The notes below the pieces were generated by a model, which was not told where the DNA came from, made no database searches, and worked only from the letters and a program-made list of their open reading frames with translations. This document shows, in pieces, positions 46,026-57,726 of a stretch of 58,707 nt of DNA; the stretch's first letter is position 1; each line of letters opens with the position of its first letter. The stretch spans positions 693,267 to 751,973 of the forward strand of contig BCHH01000007.1 in NCBI GenBank assembly GCA_001599595.1, given 5' to 3'. This DNA comes from Beverwykella pulmonaria (taxonomy: Eukaryota > Ascomycota > Dothideomycetes > Pleosporales > Melanommataceae). The position numbers and the translations under genes are program-made.

Positions 46026-47533
46026 ATGGGTACCCAATGCTGAAATCTAATGTAACGTTTCTAAAATCGATCCACTCACACAAGGATTAACGTTTGGTAA
46101 AAGAAGCTGAAGAACGCCAGGCAGCGAGTCTCCTGTTCTCTCATTTACTGGTCATACGACGGTTAATACCATCTTTTCTGCTTGCTTTCCCCAAGGCACC
46201 CAAAAGTTCAAATTTTCCTATCCATGACCACTTTAATATGCGTATCCAACCCGCTCGTGGTGTTTGTTTGGAGACTCCTGTTTCAGGTTTAATGTAGTCC
46301 CTCGCTTATCCATATCAGGCATCGCTCCTCGCCCCATCAACCCGCCGCTTTTGACGTACTAGTGTCCTTGGACAATTGTCCTAGGAGGATAAGGTCCTAG
46401 AACAGCCGTCCTAAGAAAATCAGCGTCCTATCAGAGTTGTCCTAGGAAAATTGGCTCCCTAGGAAAACTGTCCTAAGAAACTACCGCATTAGGCTATCTA
46501 CGATCGAGGATTTAGCAGATCTGCTATCTTACGCTCACACGATTCCTGTTCGTTTTAACTTCTGTTCCTCTCTTTGCACTACATGATATATCCTTAGAAA
46601 TCCGCCAATTGAAAAACCTAGCGTAAAACGGCCCTTTTTGAAGCTCTATGGCGGGGACGGGTCGGTATCTCAATCGAAGTGGATGTATTTTAATGAGTAT
46701 AAAGTCAATCTCCGAAAATTCGCAGAACACACCTGCATCATCAGCAGAAGGAAACTTAGAGTCATAGGTCATCAGCCATTAATAAGAATTACTATATGCA
46801 TGTAGGTAGTACAGCCCAATGGTTATTAACAGTCATCAGGGTAGTTATATCCATCAATTGCAAAATCCATAGCAGCCCCACTACTGCTTAATATGAATTC
46901 TATTGCAGTTCGGGCGAAGGAGGGAGACGATTACATTGTCCAAGTCCGTCGCCAGTAAGTCGGTCGTTCTGGCTATTTTACGGTCCAAATTTCTAAGCAG
47001 GGCAGCATTCGAAACGGACGACTATATCCTCATGATATCGTATTTCTAGTGCTGCAGCTCATCGCGATTTACCTACATATGCTGTTTCTCTTTTGTTCTG
47101 TTACCGCACCAAAAAACGCCTTTCATTAACGGACAAGCACAGTTGCCGTATTCACGTCTCTTTCATTTGTGGTCGGATGAATTGTCTTAAGAATATTTTA
47201 CCAACGCTAATCGTTTCGTGAAGTTGTCTTCCTAGATGGTGAAAGTTGGAGTATGGAGGACTTGGCTCAGCATTCAGAAAGGATGACGATTTCTCTAAGC
47301 TACTCGTAAAATTGTTGCAGCCAGGTTTTGATAGTATCTGCCGGGTATTCTGCCATACTTACAGAGTGCAAATGAAGTCGCGAATCAACACCCCGGTCTT
47401 TGTCCCCAGACACAATATACGGCAATGAAAAGAGCAGCAACTGGTGGTGGGGCATCCGATGGACCTGATGGGCAGCTTGCCTTGCAACTTCTATCTTCAA
47501 TTCTCTGCGTAGCTACATTCATCTCGCAACACG
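46026..47533. other. Intergenic with minisatellite, no gene
   Basis: About 1.5 kb, AT-richer than the flanks. It contains the repeat at 46364-46485 and otherwise only short broken frames. A decayed mobile element is possible, but no terminal repeats or transposase motif could be found. Confidence 0.45.
46364..46485. repeat. 31-bp dimeric minisatellite (GTCCTAGGA-type)
   Basis: GTCCTAGGA-like cores start at 46364, 46378, 46394, 46408, 46425, 46439, 46455 and 46470. Spacing alternates 14 and about 16-17, so the array is four degenerate copies of a roughly 31-bp unit. Confidence 0.85.
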
Positions 47534-48203
47534 ATGCGATTCCTCATTGCCCTACTGTCTTTGAGCTCTGCCGCCAGCGCACTAGGTCAAGATGGCCCAG
47601 TGCCACAACCGAAGGTTGTCAACATCACCTACTCCGGCAGCGCTTGTCCCGAGGGAGGTCTCAGCGCGGTCATCGGGCCTGTAAATACGACAACAAACAT
47701 TGCTCCGCTCACTTTTACACTTGCGAACTTTCTACCGACGCTAGGCTCGTTCGGCTCTTCGTTGAGAATGTGCGACATTGTCAGCCATATCATCGTCGAC
47801 AAAGGTTGGAAGATCATGGTGAATGCGCGAGGCACCACCGCCCAGGGAAACACGGACTTGCCGGGAAATGCAACCATGTTCTTACGAGGCACTTATTCAT
47901 TTTCCGAGAAGGCAGAGATACAAGTAAGTGCCGTCCCTCCTCCGCAATCTCTGCCTAGATGCTGAAAGTCACCAGAGCATCGGGATGCTCGATGTCAAGG
48001 GCCCGCTCACTGGACAATTTGCAAGGCGCATCACGCCTGTAGACGGCGATCAAGGCATTGTGGGACCCTGCATGGGCGGCGAGCTAGTTATTGAGTTTCA
48101 GGCGCGGGCGGTGGAGGATTTAATTTCAAAGACGATGCGACGGGGGGCTCCTAACGAGACAAGCTGGACACTGACTACCGATATGGACGTCTCGTGGTGC
48201 TGA
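47534..48203 (+). CDS. DUF4360 secreted protein
   Basis: Two exons, 47534-47923 and 47976-48203; 52-nt intron, phase 0; 205 residues. Signal peptide MRFLIALLSLSSAASALG. The mature part starts with the family-typical strand VVNITYSGSACPEGG, contains paired cysteines and N-glycosylation sites (NITY, NTTT, NATM), and ends with a C-terminal beta-rich half (VGPCMGGELVIEFQARA, SWTLTTDMDVSWC). DUF4360 proteins are small secreted proteins of filamentous fungi with no known activity. Size and cysteine pattern are normal. Confidence 0.9.
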
Positions 48204-49988
48204 CGCAATTTTCTATCAAGACAAAGTAGTGCGGGATTCCCTTGTGAATTCTCCTATATGTATCTAGGATGCACTACATGAGATGATGGGGCGATGACTT
48301 GGGTCTGAAGTCGCGAAAACACCTTAGTATAGGTTAGACTGCCTTGAAAGATCCGTAACCCTCTATTAAAGTACAATACAGGCCTACAGTGATGTAGAAT
48401 ACTTCCCTGTTTCACATATACGAATTTCATTGAACATCTATTACATCATTACGAGGCCATCCATGCGGAGTGAGCGAAAAGAATCCAGTGTTTTGACGGC
48501 TCTACATATTATGACTGAAGTCCAACAGACGCCTTGCAATGATACATACTTGATTCTCGCGTTTGACATATTCAGTGGCGGAGCAACGAGCGAGTTCGAT
48601 TGTAACTGAGGAAGAGTGGAACAGATGATGACAAAAGTTGCCAGGTGAGTAGCTATGATCACTGAACGCTCAAACTTTGAACAACCATCAAGCTGTTGAC
48701 TGTTGATGCTACAGGGACAAATTCGCGAGAGAAAATCGGTGCACGAGAGACCACTTGTTCAGCCTCACTCATCTCAGTTCGGACGTCACATCCCCTACCA
48801 CTATAATCTTAAACAAGGTATGGTCTGGGAAGAGCTCTTCGCCGACCTCCAGCGCAACCATTTCTGTATACAGTACTGTAAAGAGCCTCGTTCACCTTTG
48901 ACGAGTAGATTTGCATTAACACAAGGTCTCTTGAGCTTAATATGGCTTCCTTGACTTCACCAAAGGTGTCAGGCCCCCGGAATTGTGCTTGCCTCCACAG
49001 CGGTTGCAAAACCTAGTCAGGGTCAAATCTTCTTCCCTGATAACATGGTCGGTTGAGCCCAAGACCAAGTGTGAGCGTGCCAAGTGCTGGAACAATGATG
49101 CATGATACCCCATTCACGAGACGGTACCATAGAAGATCTTCGATCAGTGAACTCTCCTATAACGCAGCGTAGTAATCACACTTTCTATCGGCATGGAAGT
49201 ATTTGGCGATGCCTGGAAGTGCAGGAAAATTATCGGTTTCTACCAATATTTTGTTTTCAAGTATTGTGCGACGACTTGTCACCACTTTCCTTCGGCTACA
49301 ATGGCTCGTCAATTTGTTCATATGACGCTGACCTCGTCCCGTCATATATGACATGTAGCTTTCCGAATAAACCTTCGGCGCCAAAGCCTGTTGTATGTCC
49401 AGTGCACTCCCAAGTCTGGGTTCCAATCTCGTCACAAATGACATCTTTTACTCCACTTTCACCCCTCGCTCTATTGCATCTTGTATCAAGACCCTTCAAA
49501 ACACTGGCATGAACTGAAATCACAGACACGCGAATATAGGATTAAGAAGGCGAAAAATGTGATGCAAATTGCAACACAATGTGCATACCTCCCTCCTGGC
49601 GTGCAAATGATTGAAACAAGCAATCGAACACTCGAGCTTATTTCGAAAAGAAATACATTTCCTTTCCTCTCATGCTTTGTAAGTACGAAACTCCATCCCG
49701 CTAAGATGCTGCAATGATACTTAAAACGCCAACCTAATGCGTCTAATTCGGACATCGGATTCCAGACACCTTAACTAGCAGCGTGCCATACTCCAGCGTA
49801 TCGTATGCACCACTAAAGCTCTGTTTTCGGGGAAACCAGGGTCGTATACACAGACTGTGTACGTCATAAAGATCGCACACTCGCGGGACAAGTGCATATA
49901 TTCCGCGTTCGGGTCGGCTGGCAAGCCGCTGTAAAGCTCTTCTTCTTTCCAAGGCAGGCTCGTGTCTACGAACGAAACGTAAACTTAG
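48204..49988. other. Intergenic, no supported gene
   Basis: About 1.8 kb. Overlapping frames on both strands at 49102-49755 show no domain, signal or consistent splice sites. Confidence 0.5.
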
Positions 49989-52085
49989 TTAAAATGTAAA
50001 CTCCTCGCCAAACGGAAGGGCACTCTCATCCATGCCATCCAAGTTCATGAAGTCATCGAGCGCAAACCCCGCGTCCCCTGCCACCGCCAGCTCCTGAATT
50101 CCGGTAGAGAGTGGCTTTCCTTGTTCTTGTGGGGGGTCCAATCCATCCACCAACTGTGTGCCCTTCGGAATCGCAGTCGTGAAGGCAGCGATACGATCCG
50201 GTTTCGGCGTCCCGGCAGTCTTCCCAAGCCCTGTGGCGTCGCCGCGCGCGTTCATCCATATGCCATTTCCACCTTCGCCTTTCTGAATGGCTTGCTTGAA
50301 CGGATCGACGAAAACGATGCTGGTTTCGTACCATCTGCCTTTTACTTCGCTTATGTCGAGGCGCGTTTGGGAGGCAACGAGTTTCCAGTACGCGAGCGTG
50401 CGGGTGGCAGGGACCATGATCTGGTTCCGCCAGCGCATGTCTTCGCGCATGCGGATCGGGAGGTTGTTGTTGGGTGGAGGATTCGGAAGAGCGGAGGGAT
50501 TTGGGGCCGGGAGAGTCTGGTAGCTGTAAATGTCGCCGACGACCAGGACTTTGGAGAGGGTGGGTTGGGATGGCGTGTTCTGGATGGAGCTCGGGACGCT
50601 GGTTTGCTCAATAATGTCAGTTATGACCATGAGGTCGTTCCCGTTGCCAATGCGGAGGCGGACAGGTTCGCCATTCCAGATCTTTTCTGCACCGAGGTAG
50701 AGGCCGTTCCAGTGTTGCTCTTCTTGGCCCATGTTGATGGTTGTTATCAGATGCTCGAAGAGGGTGTATGTTGTGTCAATAGATTTTGCAGCGAGAATGG
50801 AGGCATCAACGTCCGCAATGCCTTGCCCGAACTGGCCGGACAAGAGAGCATTCCACTCTACTTGGTTATAGGTAAGACCAGGATTCTGTTGAAGATAGGC
50901 ATAGGTGCAGTTTGGTGCGGACCAGGCGAGCCAGGGCTTCAAATGCTGGTCCGTGGTCACGAGTTCCGGACTCGGCGATTCGTAAGGATGTGATAGGGGT
51001 TGCACCATATATGCGCGTTCGCTGGATCCGTCTTTGGGTGCCCATCTCCGGATGATGAGTCCAAGGCCCCATGCTTTTGTCTTTTCTCGGAAAAACCAAG
51101 CCACCTCGCCTGTGCGGCAGAGGAACTTGCCGTAGTGTCCGTCGACCTGCTGGTCCAGAGAGTGCGGTTGTGGGAGGCTGGCCGACACGAGAACAGCAGG
51201 AGCCTTGATGCGGGGAGCGGCTGGCTGTGCGGCGGGTTTTGCATTGGGGCTCGGGGCGGTGGCCGCTCCGGCGGTACTGGGTCGGGGGACCGGGGTTTGC
51301 ACAATGGGATGGCGCTCATTTTGCGCCAATGCTGGTGAGTTCGCTATGGGAGCATTCTCCTTCTTGATGGCCGGCTCGGCTTTGATCTCCTGTTTGGCCA
51401 CAGGTTTCTCGACCTCAATCTGCATCGGGGAGCAGATGGCACAGGTGCAGTTCTCGTAGTCGCCTGACTCGTCCGTCGACAGCCATAGCAGGTGTGGGAA
51501 GAACTGTTGCGGGCTCCTGAACCGCTTCTTCGGTCCTTTGGGGTAGCCGTAGAGGTAGGCGTCTTGACGGTCGTGGCCGCCGCCGGAGTGGGTCTTGACC
51601 GCCTTCGTCGAGCCGTCGACCTTGGACTTGATGTGCTCGTAGAGGCGGTAGCCTTTGGGGAACTCGTAGAGGATGCATTGGCTCCACCTGGCTTCGTACT
51701 GTTTCCCGCCTATCTCGCGCAGCAGCATGCCGCCTAGTTTCTTGCGCCAGTCGATATGCTTGGGCTCATCTTCTTCAATCAGGCGGTAGTAATCGCACTG
51801 GCCCTGGTCGTTGGGCGCGCGGTCGAGCTGCTCGGCCGACGGCCCGTTCCTGAGGACTGCGCCGCGGTTGTTGACGACTTCTTGCCCGTCCGACTTGGTG
51901 GGGAAGATGGGCCAGAACTGGGTGATGACGGGCTGGGTCATGGCGCGCGAGTAAGGCCCGCAGCTCGAGATGGCGGGAAGCGACCGCAGCGGGGTGGCGA
52001 GAGATGATGGGGGTCGTCGGGGCGAGCGATCTGGTGTTGAGCTCTCCATCCACTTTGACTTTTCGGCGTTTAGAGCTCTTGGCAT
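49989..52085 (-). CDS. clr2: Clr2 transcriptional silencing protein
   Basis: Single exon, 698 residues. After a disordered Ser/Pro-rich start comes the Clr2 N-terminal silencing domain (about 95-220): CDYYRLIEEDEPKHIDWRKK, ARWSQCILYEFPKGYRLYEH, then DAYLYGYPKGPKKRFRSPQQ and a short Cys cluster, CTCAICSP. A Pro/Ala-rich linker with Lys/Glu motifs (KQEIKAEPAIKKE) leads to the larger Clr2 domain (about 310-640; YGKFLCRTGEVAWFFREK, WGLGLIIRRW). In fission yeast Clr2 is part of SHREC, which removes acetyl marks and silences heterochromatin. Its neighbour across a 362-bp promoter is an SNF2 remodeller. Confidence 0.9.
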   Translation of the reverse strand: MPRALNAEKSKWMESSTPDRSPRRPPSSLATPLRSLPAISSCGPYSRAMTQPVITQFWPIFPTKSDGQEVVNNRGAVLRNGPSAEQLDRAPNDQGQCDYYRLIEEDEPKHIDWRKKLGGMLLREIGGKQYEARWSQCILYEFPKGYRLYEHIKSKVDGSTKAVKTHSGGGHDRQDAYLYGYPKGPKKRFRSPQQFFPHLLWLSTDESGDYENCTCAICSPMQIEVEKPVAKQEIKAEPAIKKENAPIANSPALAQNERHPIVQTPVPRPSTAGAATAPSPNAKPAAQPAAPRIKAPAVLVSASLPQPHSLDQQVDGHYGKFLCRTGEVAWFFREKTKAWGLGLIIRRWAPKDGSSERAYMVQPLSHPYESPSPELVTTDQHLKPWLAWSAPNCTYAYLQQNPGLTYNQVEWNALLSGQFGQGIADVDASILAAKSIDTTYTLFEHLITTINMGQEEQHWNGLYLGAEKIWNGEPVRLRIGNGNDLMVITDIIEQTSVPSSIQNTPSQPTLSKVLVVGDIYSYQTLPAPNPSALPNPPPNNNLPIRMREDMRWRNQIMVPATRTLAYWKLVASQTRLDISEVKGRWYETSIVFVDPFKQAIQKGEGGNGIWMNARGDATGLGKTAGTPKPDRIAAFTTAIPKGTQLVDGLDPPQEQGKPLSTGIQELAVAGDAGFALDDFMNLDGMDESALPFGEEFTF

Positions 52086-52447
52086 GTCTGTTTCCGGCGC
52101 TAGTCCGACTGCGACTAGGGCAACCAGATTTCAGGAACGACGCGTCGCAGCAGAGCGAAGGACACCTGGTTTCCCGCAAAAAGTCTCACCCTCACCCTCT
52201 CTCCCGCCGCGCAGACTTCAGGGGCATGAAGGAGCCCGTTTGTCAGTCTACTGCATCATACACATATTAGGCTCGCGCTCGTGCAATTGCGTCCTTTGAC
52301 GCGTCTTCACCTTCACCACCACCCCCATCAAGGCCGTCCCCGTGACTACACATTCCCTTCGATGCATGTTTGCCCCTCACCTCTACACTTTCGCCCTTGC
52401 CGCATTTCCCACCCATTGCTACTCACGGTTGCTCGTGCAACGGCAAG
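52086..52447. promoter_or_regulatory. Shared divergent promoter, Clr2 / SNF2-PHD
   Basis: 362 bp between the two chromatin genes. Contains an ACGCGTC at 52140-52146 and GACGCG near 52298 (MluI-box-like cores, as found in S-phase promoters of yeast). No TATA box seen. Confidence 0.4.
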
Positions 52448-55400
52448 ATGGACCGCCCACGCATGCGCCCCAATACGACTTCACTGCCAATAACCCCCAA
52501 GAAGCGGAAAGGAGGGGCATTGGAGAGTTTGCTTTCGCAGTTTGGGTCGCAGAGCTCTGCTGAGTCGGCAACCAAGGCAAGGAGGACGTCTTCATTTACC
52601 TCGCCTAGGCAAGAGCAACCGGCCGTCGCTCCCGCTGCGGAAGTTTTGAGTAAACACACGCCTCCACAGCCACCCGCCTTGAATCGCAAGCTCTCGACCA
52701 GATCGGCAAACCACTCGCCAGGCTCGTCGGAGCCACTCGCTAACTCGTCCGCCATCGCCCATCAAGAACGACACTTGCCCGAACCGCTCGCTGCGTCGAT
52801 AGACAGTAGCGAGGACGAATTGGGGAGACCCTCCCAAGTAACCTTCCGAATATTGACCCGCAGCCACACCGGTGGTGGCGCGGATGTACTGAAGATGGAA
52901 AGTAGAAAGAAAGAAAGGATTGATGGGCCCCGACGGAGCACGCGCGGCAACAAGGGCAATATATTGAAGTCAGACACAGTGCAAACCCGACTGCCCACAC
53001 CAACCCAGCGCAAGCCACCGCCGCGCATGAAGCGTAACACAGCTCGCGCCCGCCTTCGCGACCAGATTGCATTGCGATCCAAGGCGAAAGCCAACAACTT
53101 CTTCGTCGCAAACAAAGAATATTTCCTCCCTCTGCTCCCTCTCCACAACCACGTTTCCAGGCTAGTGGCGAATGGCAACGCAAAGCCCATTGTCGAGTAT
53201 CAAGAGTTGACAGAGCAGCCTGAGGGCGTCGCTGCCACCATGAAGCCTTACCAACTGTCCGGTCTTTCGTTCTTAGTCCACCTCTACAACAACGGTTTTT
53301 CGGGAATACTGGGCGACGAGATGGGCTTGGGAAAGACGCTACAGACCTTGTCGCTCTTTCAGTACCTCGAGGAGCAAGACCGAAAAACTGGTGTCTCGTC
53401 CGAGGAGCTCCGACCATACCTTGTCATCTGCCCACTGAGCGTGCTTAGGTCCTGGGTGAGCGAAGCCCAGAGATGGGTTCCCCAATTGAAGGTGCTCCAG
53501 TTCCACGGCCCCATGAGTGAGCGAGACCGTCTTAAGAGGATGGCCCTCGGCATGGCCGACAAGTACGGTAATGAGACACGCCAATCCAAAAATCGGAAGG
53601 CTTCGAGAAAGGCCGGTGTAAATGTCTCTAAGCTACCTAACGACGATTCCGATCATGGTTTATACAAGATCATTGTTACGACATACGAGACTTACCAGGC
53701 CGAGCAAGCCTGGTTCAAGCATTCATTTGTCTGGCGCTACGTGGTTCTGGACGAGGGCCACAAGATCAAGAGCAGCGTCACTCAGATATCTACTTGTTTG
53801 CGAAGCATAAGCGCCGAGTACCGACTCATCCTGACGGGAACACCTTTGCAAAACAACCTAGTCGAAATGTGGGCATTGTTGGCATGGCTCTATCCCGACG
53901 TCTTCACCGAGAATACGGAGGCTCTATTCAAGGAGTCTTTCGATCTGAACCGGGGAAAGGTCAACACGAAGACAATGAACGATGCGCGTAGCCTTCTGGA
54001 GCTCATCATGCTGCGAAGGATGAAAGACTCCCCCGGCGTTGACCTAAATCTTCCTGAGAAGGAGGAAGTACTCCTCTATGTTCCCCTGACGCCAATGCAG
54101 CGTTTCTGGTATACGCGACTACTCACCCGTGTTGACGATGCCATCTTGAACGACCTTTTCGCTGATGTGAAGGGCAAAGAGAAGGATGCGCTCCAAAAGG
54201 AGAAGCGGGAAGAGGAGATGTGGGCCAAGATGGAGAAATTGGAGAAGACAGCTGATGCTGAGAATCCAGAGAAGTCGAGTGAATGGGAAGAAACGACCGC
54301 CATTATGAGACAGGCCATTGAAAAAGAGCAAGCTAGCAACGAGCCAAAGTCCGCGTGGAAGAAGCTAATGAACCTCGTGATGCAGCTTCGCAAATGCTGC
54401 TCACATCCTTATCTGCTTCCCGGTGCGATTCCGGATCCGTACTACCTTGGAGAGCACGTTATCCGCGCCTCTGGCAAGTTCATACTCTTGGAGAAATTGC
54501 TCAGGCACACAATTTACGAGAAGGGCAAGAAAGTCCTCATTTTCTCTCAGTTCACTAACACTTTGGACTGTTGTGAAGACCTCTTGACGCTTATCGGAGA
54601 TTACGGGAAGGGCTTCAAGTTCCTCCGACTTGATGGATCAACTGCTTCAGCACGGCGGAACCTCAACATTCGGATGCTGAATGATCCAAAGTCCGAGTAC
54701 AAGGTCATGGTACGTGACGGCTCTTACTTTATGCAGAACCATTGCTGGATTTGGTACTAACATTGACCTACAGCTGCTGTCGACCAGAGCCGGAGGCTTG
54801 GGAATTAACCTCACAAGCGCCGAGGACGTGGTATTCTTGGATGAAGATTGGAATCCTCAAATCACTTTGCAGGCCGAAGCTCGAGCTCACCGAATTGGTC
54901 AAACAAAGAAAGTCACAATCTACAAATTGTGTACCCAGGGTACAGTGGAGGAACAAATGTTGGGCCGAATCCGCAAGAAGCTGTACCTCTCCACCAAGAT
55001 CACCGAATCCATGCGCACCGTCCATGGCGAAATGCCCAAGGCAAAAGGTCGCTCAAGCACTGATGAGGATATGCCAGCGATGAACACGTCTCAGCTCAAG
55101 AATTTGGTTCGACGCGGCGCGCAGACTTTGTCCCATCCAGAAATTAACGTAACCGAGATGCTTTCTTGGAACCTTGAGACCATGCTCCAGAAATGCCAAG
55201 ACAAGCCTTCGGATCCAAATGCCAACCCGGAAGCTGTGTCCCCGGAAGTCGATGAAGAGAAATGGCTATCAGTAATGGAACACGTTGAATGCGCCGTTTT
55301 TGACGGCAAGCGCTATCAACGCCAGATCGACGCTGCCGTTTCAAACCCCGGTATTCTACCCTCTTCAATCAGCCGAGAGGATCGGCGCAAAGGAAAGAAC

Positions 55401-56396
55401 ACCACAGTCATGATTGATGGCTTTGCGATCAGTAAAGAGTCACTGAATTGTGCGGACTGGGAAGCAGTACCGACCTTTGCAGGAAAAGACCCGCGACTAG
55501 CTGAAGTGAAGCGTGAGAAACGTCGAAAGGTTCAGCATGAAGAGCACTGTCTAGTGTGCTTTGACAATGGTCAAGCAGGTCATATGGTGAATTGCAAGAG
55601 TTGTCCCCGTGCTTATCACTTTGACTGTCTTCAACCACAGTTCCAATCCAAGGTACGCGGCTTCAGTGGTTTTTTCTGCCCACAACACGAGTGTGCCGAC
55701 TGTGGGAAGAAGACCACAGATGCCGGAGGCCTCATCTACCGCTGTCGCTTCTGCGAGCATGGGTATTGCGAAGACTGCCTCCAATGGGGCAAGGAGCAAC
55801 TGATTGGTGACACCTTGCCTGAATTCGAGATGCTGGAAGAGGGAGCTACTGCCGGTGGATTTTATATCAAGTGCCCAAGCTGCGTTGAATCCGTAGAAGA
55901 GGACGAAGATAAGAAAAAATGGCTGGAGGGACTGGAGCAGACCTACAAGGAGCAGCACGAGGAGTGGGTCGCGACTCAAGAGGAGCAGGAGCGCCTCATT
56001 GAGGAAGAGCAGGACGCGATTCGGAAGAACAATAAGAGCGCTAATGCAAATGGGAATCTAACAAGCATGAACAAAACCGGTCTCGCATATGGCCGCTACA
56101 TCCCGCTCGATGATGATGTTGAAGTCGAATCACCACCTGCCTTAACGGAAACATCGCTCGCGACTCCTGCTCCCGGTGAATCTGGGGTTTCAACGCCGAA
56201 GCTTGCTGGAGGCCCGAAGGGAATGCTTTCAATTGTAATTGCGAGTGCTGAAGAGAAGTTGAAAGGAAAGAAGAGGGTCGAGTACGACGAGCACTTCGGC
56301 GAGTCTCGGGAGGAGAAGAGGGTGAGACTTGACGATAGGGTGTGGGAGATGGACAACGATCCCCTTGTTATGGGCTTCTCAAGCAGCCGACTCTAG
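52448..56396 (+). CDS. SNF2-family chromatin remodeller with C-terminal PHD-type fingers
   Basis: Two exons, 52448-54709 and 54774-56396; 64-nt intron with a TACTAAC branch; 1294 residues. Start [13 protein letters not shown]; the frame is open farther upstream but has no ATG. N-terminal 250 residues are disordered and basic. SNF2 ATPase lobe 1 runs from about 275: GDEMGLGKT (motif I), [11 protein letters not shown] (II), [11 protein letters not shown] (III). Lobe 2 has [29 protein letters not shown] and [11 protein letters not shown] (VI). From about 1010 come Cys/His-rich fingers (CLVCFDNGQ...[21 protein letters not shown]...[12 protein letters not shown]), PHD-like. This layout matches fungal proteins usually named PasG/HELLS-like. 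Orthology to fission yeast Mit1 is not supported by domain order. Confidence 0.92.
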
Positions 56397-57725
56397 AAGG
56401 AAAGGAACGGCAAGTTGAAAGGTCGGTGAACAAGTTGATGGATATGCGTTTGTGGCATCAACAATCTCAATCGACATCAAGAATGTCCCGGTTGTGGGTG
56501 GTTATTTATTCAACAGTTTATAATTTCCTATTTGACGACGTGGTGGATACTGCGTCTATGGATATGGGTTGTATTTGTATCATTTGCATCATTTGGACGG
56601 ATGGCATCACCATTGGTGGCTTGGCGGCTTAGCGGCTTAGCTACTACTCGATATACCCCTTTTTCTTTCCTACAAAACCTTGCTTGGGATTCGATACGTT
56701 ATACAACTACGTCGACGCGGGTTACGCGTTATGAGTTGGACGTCGGATGCTAGAGCAAAGTGGGATGGAAGATAGATAATTGCGTACATGGCTCTGCATG
56801 GCAGTAAATGAAAATAATCACGTGTTCTTACTAACTTTCACCTTGCGTATTGTGCTTCTTGTGCGTTGATTGGGTACGAAGAAAATGTGGCCAGGTAGCT
56901 GTGATTCAGCTGAAAAGTACATATCGAAAGACTTCTGTTGGTTTATTACTTCTCTGATATTAGTGTTTGTGCATAACAGCAGATGTACATTTCCATTCTA
57001 AATTTGGAAGATCGTTCCAGCAAGGCTTATATTATAGTTGAGGCAGGTTTGCTGCTCAACATAACAAGGCAACTGTTGAGTGCGAGTGCACGTACCACAT
57101 ACACAAACCATAGGCAAGAACCAAAGCGAAGGTAACTAATATTGCCAAAACTGTCTTGTCATACTTGCGATCATCTAATGATAATAACGGCGGCTTCGTA
57201 TTGTAAGCGAGACTCCCCTCCTGTTCGTGAATCTTATGGACTGACTATTTTCTGCCTACTTGGCACTTTACATCCAGCTCCTCTCGGTTCTATTTGTAGG
57301 CAGCAAGCTGCCTTCGTCAACAGTGGTTCAAGTATTCGAGATCTCTCTTGCCTGTTTACATTTAGCATCACTCGTAGAGCCTGAGCGCCCCACTGTATAC
57401 TTCTTTCTCAAGAGTCTGTCTCTTTATAGTGGGCATAATAGTTCAGTCATCTCTGCCATGAATTGAAGCCAAAAAAAAAAGTTCTTTGCATCATCGTGGT
57501 CAGGATCCTGTCGAGCACCGAGTCCATAATTTGTCTTATACAAATGTAGTTCTGTTGAGATGTGACGGAGTAGATAGAAAGGAAGATGATTGATATTGAT
57601 TCTACAGAGGAACTACCGAAGAGATATAGACTTACCAGGCAAGCTAGGAGCCTGCCAAGATAGTGAATCGCAAACATAAAGATGAGTCACATGAGCAAAC
57701 ACGGAAGTGAGTCACATGAGCAAAC
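56397..57725. other. Intergenic, no gene recognised
   Basis: About 1.3 kb, AT-richer toward 57 kb. It ends in the 25-bp direct repeat before the HET gene. Only short frames. Confidence 0.5.
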
Positions 57726-57726
57726 A
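57684..57726. repeat. Direct repeat immediately before the HET gene
   Basis: GAGTCACATGAGCAAACA occurs at 57684-57701 and again at 57709-57726 (offset 25 bp). The second copy runs into the ATG at 57726. Confidence 0.9.

Noticed and set aside
52448..56396. Mit1 orthologue completing SHREC
   Set aside because: Fingers are C-terminal here; domain order differs from Mit1. Kept only as SNF2-PHD.
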